This document shows, one piece after another, positions 35,901-45,346 of a DNA stretch of 64,000 nt. The DNA is from Mycobacterium sp. (GTDB lineage Bacteria; Actinomycetota; Actinomycetes; Mycobacteriales; Mycobacteriaceae), in the NCBI GenBank assembly GCA_020438865.1, contig JAGQTU010000007.1, forward strand, positions 21,039-85,038, written 5' to 3'. The position numbers and the translations under genes were made by a program. The notes below the pieces were generated by a model. That model worked only from the letters and a program-made list of their open reading frames with translations, did no database searches and had not been told where the DNA came from. Positions within the stretch are counted from its first letter, which is position 1; each line of letters begins with the position of its first letter.

Positions 35901-36881
35901 CTACTGGGGCAGACCGCCAGCACACTCCTGTCGCCAGTCGGCGAAAGCGTCGAAGAGCGAATACTCCGCGGTAAAGCCGATATCAGCAAGGCGGTCCGAG
36001 CTGATGTTCGTATCGAAGTGCAGCTTCTGGATCCGCCTCGGGTGGAGGCCAAAACGTGTCCCGGGCGGGTCGATCAACGCGAAGGGCGCGGCCCCCGCGA
36101 GCGCGAGGCGATAGGGAACCGTCCGCGGTCGGAAGTCCCACCCCCAGGCCGAGTTGATGGCAGCGACGATGTCCCGGATCGTGGTCGGCTGCGGGTAGAC
36201 GGCGTGATACACCTCGTTTGGGCCGTCGTCGTCGATGAGGCGGACCAGCAGGCGGAGCATGTCCTTGAGGTATATGCAGCTCTTTACCGTGTCATGATCT
36301 CCGATGTAGGCGAACCGCCGCCGGCTCAACCCGTGGATCAAGCGCCGCATGTTGCCCTGGTCTCCGGGGCCGAACACAACGCCAGGACGGACGATGCGCA
36401 GGCGTCGCCCGGGCTTCGCCGCCTGCCACGTCCGGAGAATTTCCTCGGCCTGCAGCTTGCTGCATCCGTAGGCCGTATCGGCATCGCCGAAGTCGCTCTC
36501 GCTCCGACGCCAGGGACCGGGGGCGAAGACCATCATCGAGCTCGTGAATACGATGTTCCGGACATCCGCTTTGTCGGCGGCACGACAGAGGAGGCGGGTG
36601 GCCTCGGCGTTGTTGGCGTAGTAGTCCCGCCAGGGAGAACCGGGTTCCTTGGAGACCGCTGCGAGGTGGATGATGGTCGGCGGCCACTCGCCAGGACCGA
36701 AGCCGTCCTCCGTCAGGGTTGTCAGGTCGATGCGCAGTGAATCGCTGGCCGGCTCGGCAACGCGGTCCAGGCCGACGACATGACGGCCAAGTTCACGAAG
36801 ACGGGGCACCAGAGCCCCGCCGATGAACCCTGCACTGCCTGTCACCATGACCGCATCGTTGGCGGTCACCTCGGCATGCAC
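35901..36881 (-). CDS. NAD-dependent sugar-nucleotide epimerase/dehydratase (extended SDR)
   Basis: A 326-residue extended short-chain dehydrogenase. The cofactor motif VTGSAGFIGGALV is near the N-terminus, IIHLAAVSKEPG follows, and the catalytic pair is in TAYGCSKLQAEEI (YxxxK). RPGVVFGPGDQGNMRRLI is typical of UDP-galactose-4-epimerase relatives. The product is probably a modified nucleotide sugar for the island's polymer. GTG at 36881 has GAGG at a good distance; a GTG and an ATG a few codons downstream are alternatives. It lies 10 bases after the BcsB-like gene. Confidence 0.82.
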   Translation of the reverse strand: MHAEVTANDAVMVTGSAGFIGGALVPRLRELGRHVVGLDRVAEPASDSLRIDLTTLTEDGFGPGEWPPTIIHLAAVSKEPGSPWRDYYANNAEATRLLCRAADKADVRNIVFTSSMMVFAPGPWRRSESDFGDADTAYGCSKLQAEEILRTWQAAKPGRRLRIVRPGVVFGPGDQGNMRRLIHGLSRRRFAYIGDHDTVKSCIYLKDMLRLLVRLIDDDGPNEVYHAVYPQPTTIRDIVAAINSAWGWDFRPRTVPYRLALAGAAPFALIDPPGTRFGLHPRRIQKLHFDTNISSDRLADIGFTAEYSLFDAFADWRQECAGGLPQ

Positions 36882-36891
36882 TCGGCCTCGG

Positions 36892-38946
36892 CTAACTCTC
36901 GAGATCGGTGGCTGCTCGAGTATGGCGTCTGCGTGAGAACAGGATCGCCGCTAGTACAGCGATGGCCCCAAGCACACCCGCAACAATCCCGCCGACAACA
37001 AGACCCGATGGGCCGGAGCGCGGCGGCTCGAAGACATTGCCTACTGGTCGGATCGTTGCTTCGGTCGGGGTGGCGCCCGCGCCTGCGGCGAGAACGTCCC
37101 CTGTCAGCTGCGACCAATCGCGGACTGACCCGTCGATATAGCCAAAGAGTGGGTCCACCAGCGTCCACTCCCCAGTCGTTGTGACCAGGACGACAGACCG
37201 GTTGCGTGGGGCATCTGCGAAAGCCTGAATGGATCCAAGCCCCTGATCGATGTTGACCCGTAACTCGGCCGGCAGTGCGAAGTTGATGGCCGAGCCGTCG
37301 CCGCTCACGGGTGGGTTAAGCGATGTTTGTGTGATTGCTTTGGAACTCGCGACAATAAGTGCCCCCGAGTTGGCGTTAGCAGCGGCTTGGAGGTCAACAA
37401 CCTGCGGCGTCAGTTCTGTGCGCGTGAGACGGGCAATCGCGGCTACAACTCGGGCGGCATAGGCGAGTTGATTTGGGCTACTGCCGTCGAGTGCGACCAA
37501 AAATCTGGGGCTGAACTCGTACGGAAATGCAGCGAACCCGCCAAGCGGAGCGCCACCACGGTGCATGGTTAGCGTTGATCTCGGGTCGATCCCAAAAGAC
37601 ATACGCGCCATCAATGGCCCACACACTTGGTGTGGGGTATAGGTGAGCGCCAGCTCCAGATCGATCCACTGCCTGCCCAACATCTGGCTGTCCAGATCGA
37701 ACGTCGCATCCAACAGTCCGCTGCTATCGAGCACGGCCCGATAGACGACAAGGTCGCCGGACCGAATCACAACAGTTGCCGCGTCGTCGTTCTGCACAGG
37801 CGTGTAGTCGGCGAGCAGATGCACCTGCACATGGTCGAAGCGACGGCCCAACGATGTCCGATCGATTCCGACCCGAAGGATGCTCGTCTTGATGAAGGTG
37901 GTTTCGCCACCCACCCTCAACTGGCTGAAAGTCACGGTGTCGCCTGGCAGGGCAGCATTTGATCCCGCTTTGTCGATTCGGGCCGTGACCGCCTGGGCCA
38001 GCGGCTGCAGCCCATTGACCAAGAGCGACATCTGGTCGGAGATTCCATCGCCCTCGCCCGAGACCCGAAGGTAGGCACCAGGTGTCCCGGCGTTTTCAAC
38101 GCTAAGGCCGGGAGGTCCCGTCGCTACGACAACTGCGCGCGATAGCCCGGAAGCCGGCGGCGGCACAGTGCCACGCTGCCAGCTGACGACCGAGATTTTG
38201 ACCCTGATCGGGTCATAGATCCGGGCCAGAGTCGACACCAACGTCAGCACCGCTTGCTGTTCAGCCGCGGCGGCGTCAGTCGGCGCGTAAATCGTGACCT
38301 GCTCCAGCACCGGCGGGAAGAAACTCGCAATAGTAGTTACCGGAGGCTGGATCCCGGTGAATACGGTTGCCAGGTCGCTAAGAGTCAACCGCTGGGTGGG
38401 CCCACAGAACGGGTCAGCACCGTCCAGCGCGCGAAGCGTGAACGAGAGGTTGATCGTTGAAGCCCGCGGCTGCGCGGCCGAAATGTCTACGTCAAAGGGT
38501 GTTACAGCGGTAGGGGGCACCGCAGGCGGCAGATTGACTGCCGCCACAAACTTGCCATTGCCGTCGCTGATTTCCAGGTACCCCGCACTGATATTCATCG
38601 GTGCGTGAATCAAGCCTCGCAACCGCGTGGCGGTCAGTCCCGAAGGCACCTGCACGCTGACACTTTGGCTGCTGTCGGGGTACAAATCCATCCCCGGCTG
38701 TAACCCGAGGACAGGCCAAGGAAGCGTAACGCCTGCCTCATTCGCCCCACTGGCTACCCCTGGCGGGTCCGCGGTGTCGCCAGGCTGCGCATATGCCGAA
38801 CCTGCGACCGACCCCACCAGCAATACTGGCAGAACGAGCACCATCGCCCGGGTCAGCGTCCGCCGCACCGCTGCGACGATTCGCTGAAAAGGGGCATCGA
38901 CGCCCGATTCGTGAACCGGGAACCAGGCTGAACCGATCGAGTGCAC
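36892..38946 (-). CDS. BcsB-like cellulose synthase accessory protein
   Basis: A 684-residue exported protein with a hydrophobic signal (about 34-53), a very large extracytoplasmic region and a single C-terminal TM (about 645-668) followed by RRRHTR. The start of the mature part (LGLQPGMDLYPDSS, then VQVPSGLTATRLRGLIHAP) and the later FPYEFSPRFLVALDGSSPNQLAYAARVV match the alternating carbohydrate-binding and flavodoxin-like modules of BcsB. BcsB guides a nascent glucan across the periplasm. No BcsA partner is encoded here. The exact start (GTG 38946) is uncertain. Confidence 0.75.
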   Translation of the reverse strand: MHSIGSAWFPVHESGVDAPFQRIVAAVRRTLTRAMVLVLPVLLVGSVAGSAYAQPGDTADPPGVASGANEAGVTLPWPVLGLQPGMDLYPDSSQSVSVQVPSGLTATRLRGLIHAPMNISAGYLEISDGNGKFVAAVNLPPAVPPTAVTPFDVDISAAQPRASTINLSFTLRALDGADPFCGPTQRLTLSDLATVFTGIQPPVTTIASFFPPVLEQVTIYAPTDAAAAEQQAVLTLVSTLARIYDPIRVKISVVSWQRGTVPPPASGLSRAVVVATGPPGLSVENAGTPGAYLRVSGEGDGISDQMSLLVNGLQPLAQAVTARIDKAGSNAALPGDTVTFSQLRVGGETTFIKTSILRVGIDRTSLGRRFDHVQVHLLADYTPVQNDDAATVVIRSGDLVVYRAVLDSSGLLDATFDLDSQMLGRQWIDLELALTYTPHQVCGPLMARMSFGIDPRSTLTMHRGGAPLGGFAAFPYEFSPRFLVALDGSSPNQLAYAARVVAAIARLTRTELTPQVVDLQAAANANSGALIVASSKAITQTSLNPPVSGDGSAINFALPAELRVNIDQGLGSIQAFADAPRNRSVVLVTTTGEWTLVDPLFGYIDGSVRDWSQLTGDVLAAGAGATPTEATIRPVGNVFEPPRSGPSGLVVGGIVAGVLGAIAVLAAILFSRRRHTRAATDLES

Positions 38947-39047
38947 GCTGTTCTACTTTCGAGATTTCTAGCTTCGAGTAATTGTGGGCTGGACGCGTCC
39001 GCCGAGGCTTGCTTCTTCAGTCTCAAACCACTGCGAGCGGCGTTGGA

Positions 39048-39710
39048 TCATGGATCTCCGTGATTGGAACGTTCTTCGTTGTAGCGCGGCGCCGTCGGAC
39101 TGCTGTACGCCTTCGGAGTGCTATAGCGGTCAACGACCACCGCAGCGAAGACGGCTGCGATCAAAGCCAACACGATCGCGACTGCGAGGTTCAGTAGGAC
39201 ATTCGGAGACGATCGATGCAGGGGTGGAGTGGCAGGCTGCAGTGTGGCGACCTGGATGATCGTCGCCGAGCCTTCAAGGTTGACCACAACCACTTGCATT
39301 TGATTAGCGATTTGGTTGGCGGTGGAGGCGGCCCGTGCAGCCGTCGGCGCCGACACGGAAACGTCGATCACCGAGGTGTCCTTCGGGATCGTGACCTCCA
39401 TTTTCTCGACGAGTTGGGGCACGGTGACACCCAGGCGGAGGTTGTCGATGACCGGTTGCAGAACCGGATCGGTGGTCACCACCTGTGCATAAGTCTTCAT
39501 GCGGGCTGCCAGGTACAACTGGGCAGTTTGACGTGTTTCCACCTCCGCGTTCGCTGGGAGGTTAGGCGTGAACAGCATTTGAACGGTCGCTGTGTAACTC
39601 GCCGGAATGAGAAATCCGGCACCTCCGAGGGTCGCCCCAACGAACAGGAAGGTCAACAGGAATACCAGCCGACGCCGTAACAGCAGGCGGCAGTAGCTGC
39701 GAAGATCCAT
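39048..39710 (-). CDS. Wzz/YveK-type polysaccharide chain-length determinant
   Basis: A 220-residue polysaccharide co-polymerase: N-terminal TM (about 14-33), extracytoplasmic helical region with the Wzz-type VTIPKDTSVIDVSVSAPTAARAASTANQIAN, and a C-terminal TM (about 170-192). There is no kinase domain attached, so it corresponds to the split YveK/CapA form rather than a full BY-kinase. It would set chain length with the Wzy-type polymerase at 44071. It is the first gene of the leftward set that also holds the BcsB-like and epimerase genes. Confidence 0.82.
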   Translation of the reverse strand: MDLRSYCRLLLRRRLVFLLTFLFVGATLGGAGFLIPASYTATVQMLFTPNLPANAEVETRQTAQLYLAARMKTYAQVVTTDPVLQPVIDNLRLGVTVPQLVEKMEVTIPKDTSVIDVSVSAPTAARAASTANQIANQMQVVVVNLEGSATIIQVATLQPATPPLHRSSPNVLLNLAVAIVLALIAAVFAAVVVDRYSTPKAYSSPTAPRYNEERSNHGDP

Positions 39711-39921
39711 ATTCCACCAGACGTGTCGACACTCATGTGAAGCTTGCGCGTCAACGTACGGCCTGCTCCTCGACGGGCAATAATACGTGCCTCGGCGATT
39801 ATTGTCTGGCGGAACGACCCGTGGCTTTGTGTAGTCGAAGTAACCCTTCGTGAAGCTTGGCTTGAACCCCCCGCCAGCGCCGTAGACTCAGTGGCGATCT
39901 TGCTACCGACCGGGGAGTCTC
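39711..39921. promoter_or_regulatory. divergent promoter region of the island (left)
   Basis: 211 bases between the chain-length gene (leftward) and the methyltransferase gene (rightward). No gene fits. It holds an A+T-richer stretch around 39778-39805 (ATAATACG...GATTATTG). A GGGGAG ribosome site precedes the GTG of the right-hand gene. I could not assign specific promoter boxes. Confidence 0.4.
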
Positions 39922-40602
39922 GTGGATCTGAACGCGTCAGGACCAACACTGCACCGAGGCGGGCAGAGCAATTGGATGATCGCCGAGGAGGTACTTGACT
40001 TCCTGACCGAACACGTGAACAAGGACTCCGTGACCGTGGAGACCGGCGCGGGCTACTCGACCATCGTGTTCGCCCAACTCGGTGCCAAGCACACCGCGAT
40101 CACTCCGGCCACTGACGAGGTACAGAGGATCAGGGCCTATTGCAACGAGCAGGGTATCGCGACAGATCGGACGACCTTCAGAATCGGATACTCCCAAGAT
40201 GTCCTTCCCGATCTCGAGGTCACCGACGTGGACCTCGCCCTCATCGACGGTGGGCACGGCTTCCCGATCCCGGCGATCGATTACTTCTATCTGGCGCCTC
40301 GGTTGCGCATCGGGGGTTACTTACTGATCGACGATGTGGACGTCTGGACTGGACACATGATCGTCTCGGTACTCAAGAGGGAGCCCGAATGGGAGTTCCG
40401 GGGCAAGCTGGCCCGCCGCACTGCAGTGTTTCGAAAGACAGCGCCTTTCGTGGCGCGCGAGTGGTGCGACCAGCCGACGGTGGTGAAGAAGAGCCGAGTT
40501 CGAATGTTCGTCCGAAAGGCCGCAAACGGCACCGAGCATCTTCTTAGAGGCGACTTCAAAGGCGTGCGGGAACGTATCGAGCGAGCTCGCAACCCACTAT
40601 GA
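39922..40602 (+). CDS. class I SAM-dependent methyltransferase
   Basis: A 226-residue protein of the Methyltransf_24 type. The SAM-binding segment is VTVETGAGYSTIVFAQLGAKHTAI, followed by DVDLALIDGGHGFPIPAIDYFYLAPRLRIGGYLLIDDV, where DGGH is the typical acidic metal/cofactor motif. It probably O-methylates a sugar residue. GTG at 39922 has GGGGAG upstream. It shares ATGA with the next glycosyltransferase gene. Confidence 0.8.
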   Translation: MDLNASGPTLHRGGQSNWMIAEEVLDFLTEHVNKDSVTVETGAGYSTIVFAQLGAKHTAITPATDEVQRIRAYCNEQGIATDRTTFRIGYSQDVLPDLEVTDVDLALIDGGHGFPIPAIDYFYLAPRLRIGGYLLIDDVDVWTGHMIVSVLKREPEWEFRGKLARRTAVFRKTAPFVAREWCDQPTVVKKSRVRMFVRKAANGTEHLLRGDFKGVRERIERARNPL

Positions 40603-41447
40603 CGTTGCTCATCGTCTCACCGCTGCACAATGAGGTGCATAACGTGTCGGGCCTCGTCTCAACAGTTCGGGAGCAGCGGTTTCGCGACTTCGATTGGGTG
40701 GTGGTCGACGATGGCAGCAGCGACGGCACCGCCGAAGAACTCGCGAAGGTCGACACCGACCATCTGGCCACCGTGTTGACCAAGGCCAACGATGGCGGAC
40801 TGATTGGCGGGTCGGACTTCAGTTCATGGCGATTCGGCGTTGCGCACGCACTGCCTCGAAAGCCGTATTCGCACGTCATGAAGTTGGACGCGGATGTGCG
40901 ACTGGCTCCCGATTACCTCGACCGGGTAATGAAACTTGCACGTGGCCGAGTGGGTATTGCAGGCGGCGTAATCGTGACGAAGGGCATGACCGAGCAGAAG
41001 TTTCACGTACCCGGTTCTGTCAAGCTGTACACGGCCGAAGCATTTCGCGCGACGGCATCGATGCCAACGGCGCTCGGCTGGGATGTGCTGGACGAAGTCG
41101 CGGCGAGTCTGGCGGGTTTCGAAACGCGCGTGGACTCCGACGCCCATTTCGAGATGACGCGGGCCGTTGGCGCAAGCGAGGGAGAGATCCACGGTCGGTA
41201 CCGCAATGGTCGCGTTTGTCGGTGGACCGGCTACTCGTTCCCCTACTTCCTCCTGCATTGCGGCCGCTACGTTGCTCGGCGTCCGTACGTCGTGGGATCG
41301 CTCGCCATGCTGTGGGGCTACCTCGGTGCAGGCCGCGGTCCATTCACCCTGGAGATGAAGAAAGCGCATGCCCGAATGCAGCGTGGGAAGCTAGCGCGGG
41401 CTTTGCGTAATCCGTTCAGCTTCTGGCGCGACGCCTACAAGATCTAA
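40599..41447 (+). CDS. family 2 glycosyltransferase
   Basis: A 282-residue soluble GT-A enzyme: SPLHNEVHNVSGLVSTV at the N-terminus, VVVDDGSSDGTAEEL (nucleotide-binding Asp) and VMKLDADVRLAPDYLD carrying the DxD. The later EMTRAVG and GRYRNGRVCRWTGYSF are acceptor-side. No TM segments, so it is not a BcsA-like synthase. It would add one sugar to a lipid-linked intermediate. ATGA overlap with the preceding methyltransferase; the 3' end overlaps the convergent gene by 4 bases. Confidence 0.85.
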   Translation: MTLLIVSPLHNEVHNVSGLVSTVREQRFRDFDWVVVDDGSSDGTAEELAKVDTDHLATVLTKANDGGLIGGSDFSSWRFGVAHALPRKPYSHVMKLDADVRLAPDYLDRVMKLARGRVGIAGGVIVTKGMTEQKFHVPGSVKLYTAEAFRATASMPTALGWDVLDEVAASLAGFETRVDSDAHFEMTRAVGASEGEIHGRYRNGRVCRWTGYSFPYFLLHCGRYVARRPYVVGSLAMLWGYLGAGRGPFTLEMKKAHARMQRGKLARALRNPFSFWRDAYKI

Positions 41448-42520
41448 ACCGGCGCGTTGAAGGCCGAATGGGCGGCGAATGCGGGTTCGGCTTCCACAAG
41501 TTCTCGAACGACCTTCGACGGGAGGTGCCGGCCATCTGCGGCAGCGAGACCGCGATAACACGCGAGGTGTAGGGCGATCCCCGTCGACCAATCCCATCGG
41601 GTGAGGTCCGGCAACCCAGAGGGCGGCGTACGGATAAGTGCGTCGTGCAACTTGACCCCCGTCAACGGTCCGTCGTACAGCATCAACCATTGCTCCCCTA
41701 CCTCGCGAGCAATGAATTCGTTGAACGGACTGCGCTGAGCGAGAACAGGGCGGCCGACACTGAGCGCGTAGATCAGCGCTCCCGAGTTGTGCATATGCGG
41801 ATACGGAAGGCACACGAGTTTGTGCCGAAGAACTTCGGCCGTGAGTTCATCGTCATCGCGGTGCCGGACGTCAAGCACCGACGAAGGGACGTCGGCCATC
41901 AACGCACGCAGCGAGCGTTCGTAGGATGCATCGATCGCGCGGCCGGTGATCGTGAGCGTCGCCTCGGCGTCGTGCGCCGCCGTGATAAGGGATTCGATTC
42001 CCTTGTACCTGCGTAGCCAGCCGAACAGGATGACGTCTCGCTCGGGTTCCCGTGGTGACATGTCGATGCCATGTTCTCTCAGCCACGCACGATAATCACC
42101 GTGGAGGATGACAACACCGCGGGTTCGGTCGTTCCGCTCGGATTCGTTGAGGTATATGCGGAGGGTGACAATTCGTTCCAGTGCCCGGTACAGCACCCGC
42201 TCGATGCCGCGGTCTGCCTCGTGGGACGAGAGGTCATGCACCGTCAAGACAACCGGCACGTCGCGCAGGCGTAGTCGGGCGAGGAGCACAGCCGATAGGA
42301 CCCTCTTGACGATCGTCTTCGCCCATCCGTTGGCGCGATAAAGCTGCTCGGGCCAGTGCACATGAAATACGTCCGGACGAGAGAAGAGGGCAGCGCGCCA
42401 CGATAACGGTTCGACATCGCAGTACGCACTGAGGCCAGTGACCAGCTGCTGCAAATAAGGATTGTCGTCATCTTTTAGCGGTCCCGTCGACATCAACACC
42501 TTCAGGCGTGGTCCGCTCAT
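41444..42520 (-). CDS. GT-B glycosyltransferase (GT4-like)
   Basis: A 358-residue GT-B enzyme: N-terminal domain with SRPDVFHVHWPEQLYR and VLTVHDLSSHEA; C-terminal domain with RDVILFGWLRRYKGIESLITAA and LVCLPYPHMHNSGALIYALSVGRPVLA, where the conserved Glu of EX7E is not obvious. The HWPE motif is common in beta-mannosyl- and glucosyl-transferases of exopolysaccharide loci. It overlaps the flippase gene by ATGA and is therefore co-translated with it. Confidence 0.8.
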   Translation of the reverse strand: MSGPRLKVLMSTGPLKDDDNPYLQQLVTGLSAYCDVEPLSWRAALFSRPDVFHVHWPEQLYRANGWAKTIVKRVLSAVLLARLRLRDVPVVLTVHDLSSHEADRGIERVLYRALERIVTLRIYLNESERNDRTRGVVILHGDYRAWLREHGIDMSPREPERDVILFGWLRRYKGIESLITAAHDAEATLTITGRAIDASYERSLRALMADVPSSVLDVRHRDDDELTAEVLRHKLVCLPYPHMHNSGALIYALSVGRPVLAQRSPFNEFIAREVGEQWLMLYDGPLTGVKLHDALIRTPPSGLPDLTRWDWSTGIALHLACYRGLAAADGRHLPSKVVRELVEAEPAFAAHSAFNAPV

Positions 42521-43980
42521 CCGCTACTCCTTCCGCGCCGCACACTGCGGACAAGCGCCAACAGAACGCCCATGTCGTGACGGTAGCTTGGAAATGCCAT
42601 GGCGGCCGCGCTTACCGCGGTGAACGCGATTGTCCCGATGACCAGAGCAGCGAGATCATGCAGCCCGTTGGCGATGTGGCCCGCAACATAGGCAGAGATG
42701 GCGGCGACCGTGAATAGGACCGCGGGCCGCACTGCCGGAAGAAGGACGAGGCCGGGAGGAACATCTGCGCGAGGAAGCGCATAGCCGGCAGCGGAAATGA
42801 GTAGGAGGGCCTGCCCGATTGCGACGGCCAGGGCTACCCATAGCGGTCCTTGGGCGACCGCGGCGATGACAAGCGAAATCATGGCGAGACGGCCGCCCAG
42901 TTCGGTGGCGAACAGCAGGCCAGTCTTGCCCTGCGAGAGCAGCACCCAGTAAGGCACCCATCCGATCGCCTCTAAGGCACCCGCCACGCAGAGCACACGA
43001 AGCAGTGGGACGGCCTCTTGCCAACCATCGCCGAGAACGATCGGGACCAGCCAGTCACCGGTACCGACCAGGAACGACAGTAGCGACAGCAGGAGAGTGG
43101 CGAGCGCCAGCTGCGTCTTCTTCACCGCGTCGAGATAGGCCGCTCGGTCACCTTGGAGTCTCGAGAGGTACGGGAGGACGACGCGGGTGAGCGGGCTTGC
43201 GACCTGTTGGCCTGGGATACGAGCGATCTGAAATGCCCTGTTGTAGAAGCCGACCGTAGTGGCACCCCATACTCGGCCGATGGCGACTTGATCGATGTTG
43301 GTCGACACGTAGTTGACCAACTGCGTCAGGAACGTGTTCAACCCGAAGATGAGTAACGACCGCATTGGCGTACCGCGGTGATACCAGCCGGGCCACCACT
43401 GTGCCCGCGCGATGATGATCGCATTCGTTACGACCGCCGCGATGATCTGCATAGCCACCAGCGCCCAGTACGACCAACCGACGGCCGCCCCGACCAACGC
43501 CACGGCGAATCCGGCTGCTTGCCCGAGAAAATCCGCAGCGGCAATCACAGCGAAGCGCAGTTCACGATTCAGTTCGGTACGGAATTGCACCGTGAGTCCG
43601 TTGAGCAGGAACACTGAGGCCAAGGCGGCGGTGACGGTCGCGACGCGCGAATCGCCGTAGAACGTGGCCAGGGGGCCAGCTGCGGCGCATATCGAGGCGG
43701 CCAGAACGAGGCCGATCCCGCTGTTGCACCAGAAAAGGTTGGTGCGCTGGTGCGCGTGCAAATGGGCGGCCTGCAGTGCAGCCAGCGAGAGCCCGAAGTC
43801 GCCGATCACATACGCGATGCCGACAACGCCGGTCACCATCGCGACGAGTCCGAAATCAGCTGGGCTGAGCAACCGGGAGAACACAACGAGCGCAAGCAAC
43901 TGGACTGCGTAACGACCCCATTGGCCGCTCAGGGTTAGCAGTGCGTTGCCGCTCGCAGACCGTCCGTCTCCGGTTGGCAT
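42517..43980 (-). CDS. Wzx-type lipid-linked oligosaccharide flippase
   Basis: A 487-residue MOP-superfamily membrane protein with about 12-14 TM segments. The N-terminus LLTLSGQWGRYAVQLLALVVFSRLLSPADFGLVAMV is the WzxC/TuaB hallmark. YVSTNIDQVAIGRVWGATTVGFYNRAFQIARIPGQQV is the second conserved block. It should flip undecaprenyl-PP-linked repeat units to the outer face. It starts opposite the Wzy-type gene across a 90-base divergent region. Confidence 0.88.
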   Translation of the reverse strand: MPTGDGRSASGNALLTLSGQWGRYAVQLLALVVFSRLLSPADFGLVAMVTGVVGIAYVIGDFGLSLAALQAAHLHAHQRTNLFWCNSGIGLVLAASICAAAGPLATFYGDSRVATVTAALASVFLLNGLTVQFRTELNRELRFAVIAAADFLGQAAGFAVALVGAAVGWSYWALVAMQIIAAVVTNAIIIARAQWWPGWYHRGTPMRSLLIFGLNTFLTQLVNYVSTNIDQVAIGRVWGATTVGFYNRAFQIARIPGQQVASPLTRVVLPYLSRLQGDRAAYLDAVKKTQLALATLLLSLLSFLVGTGDWLVPIVLGDGWQEAVPLLRVLCVAGALEAIGWVPYWVLLSQGKTGLLFATELGGRLAMISLVIAAVAQGPLWVALAVAIGQALLLISAAGYALPRADVPPGLVLLPAVRPAVLFTVAAISAYVAGHIANGLHDLAALVIGTIAFTAVSAAAMAFPSYRHDMGVLLALVRSVRRGRSSG

Positions 43981-44023
43981 GCGTCCCCCCGCTCATCCGG
44001 CCGGTAACATCCACAAGGTACCT

Positions 44024-44052
44024 GCCTGGCCGACGTGGTGACATGGCCAGGC
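44024..44052. promoter_or_regulatory. 8-base inverted repeat in the Wzx/Wzy divergent promoter
   Basis: GCCTGGCC (44024-44031) and its exact complement GGCCAGGC (44045-44052) are separated by 13 bases. The repeat lies centrally in the 90-base gap between the flippase and polymerase genes, 18 bases before the polymerase ATG. It could be an operator for a dimeric regulator or a leader hairpin that touches the ribosome site GGAGG. Confidence 0.55.
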
Positions 44053-44070
44053 GGTTTGAATGGAGGGTCG

Positions 44071-45336
44071 ATGCACCGGAAAGGCCGGCTGTACATCACC
44101 CCTGACGGTCTAGCAGTGCTACTCACCGTGGTTTTGTGGTGCCGGGCAGTCGGATCGCGGATCGTGCTATCGCTCACCGCAGACAAGGTGTTCGTCCCGG
44201 TGGGCCAGGATCCGATCTGGCCGCCCGCCGCAAGCTTGACCTCAAAGCTGTCCTTCCTGTTGGCGGTGGGTATATGCGTCGGCGTCATCCTGTTCCGCGT
44301 CAACGACGTCACCCGACCTGGCCTGTGGCGAATCGTGGTGCTGCTGGCGCCCTGGCTATGGATTCTGATACGTGACCTTTATTCCGGCTGGCCGACCCCC
44401 GACGCCGTCCTCTACGTGCTAGTGGTCTTGGCCCTGGCCGCGTTGCGGCCGAATCCTCGTGTGCTCATCGTGCTTGGTGCACTCGTGGTCCTCACGGCGA
44501 TCACCGCCATCGCGTTTGGTTTCCTGCTGCCGGATGCCGGCATACTGCACGACGCAGACGGGACGGTACGGCAGTCCGATAAGTCGCTGCTTCCGTCGCT
44601 GGGCCTGCTGCAGGGAATGTTCACAGCGGAGAACAACCTGGGCCTATATCTTTCGATCGGTATCGCAGCCGTGGCGGTGCTTCCGCGCTGGTGGCTGCGA
44701 ATGCCTGGGCTGGCGATCGTCGTCTTTGCGATTGTTTGGACTTCCAGTCGCAATTCAATGTTTGCGAGCACATGCATGCTGATCGTAGGGATCGTGGTGT
44801 GGACCCTCGCGGAGTTCGGATGGCGCCGTGCAGCGTCAGCGGTGGCACGCATCGCAACAGTTTCGGCAGTCCTGATAATGTGTGCGCTTCCATTTACGGG
44901 GTGGGAAGACGAGGCATTCACCGAGCGCGGCCTCATTTGGAAGGGCGCGATGAACGAGTGGTCTTCGCGGGGGCTTCTGTTTGGTCTCGGGAGTGACTGG
45001 TATGAGCAAATTGCGAAAAGCGACACATCCCCTTTGAACCTGGCTGCTTTTCATGGTCACAATCAATTTGTACAGTTCCTCACTGTCGGAGGTCCGATTT
45101 TTGCGTTCATTGCCGTCGGTTCGCTTCTCGCGCAGACGTTTGCCATCACGGAGTCCCGTAGCCGCTACCTGGCGATCGGTGCGATGCTCGGCACAGGGAT
45201 CGCCGTGGGCGGTTTCCTTGATGTGCCACTGGGCTTCGTAGACACGGCGATGTTCTGGACAGTCACAATCGTTCCACTTGCGGTGCTATTCTTCGCTCGG
45301 CCCGTGGATACACACCAAGAAAGCGGTGCGCGGTGA
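44071..45336 (+). CDS. Wzy/O-antigen-ligase-type polysaccharide polymerase
   Basis: A 421-residue membrane protein with about 10-11 TM segments and a large extracytoplasmic loop (about 275-330) containing TERGLIWKGAMNEWSSRGLLFGLGSDWYEQ and AFHGHNQFVQFLTVGG. The HxHNQF/L pattern and the preceding loop are typical of the Wzy_C/WaaL family. It would join repeat units in block on the outer face. ATG at 44071 has GGAGGG upstream. GH6 starts 10 bases after its stop. Confidence 0.82.
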   Translation: MHRKGRLYITPDGLAVLLTVVLWCRAVGSRIVLSLTADKVFVPVGQDPIWPPAASLTSKLSFLLAVGICVGVILFRVNDVTRPGLWRIVVLLAPWLWILIRDLYSGWPTPDAVLYVLVVLALAALRPNPRVLIVLGALVVLTAITAIAFGFLLPDAGILHDADGTVRQSDKSLLPSLGLLQGMFTAENNLGLYLSIGIAAVAVLPRWWLRMPGLAIVVFAIVWTSSRNSMFASTCMLIVGIVVWTLAEFGWRRAASAVARIATVSAVLIMCALPFTGWEDEAFTERGLIWKGAMNEWSSRGLLFGLGSDWYEQIAKSDTSPLNLAAFHGHNQFVQFLTVGGPIFAFIAVGSLLAQTFAITESRSRYLAIGAMLGTGIAVGGFLDVPLGFVDTAMFWTVTIVPLAVLFFARPVDTHQESGAR

Positions 45337-45346
45337 GGGACAGGGG

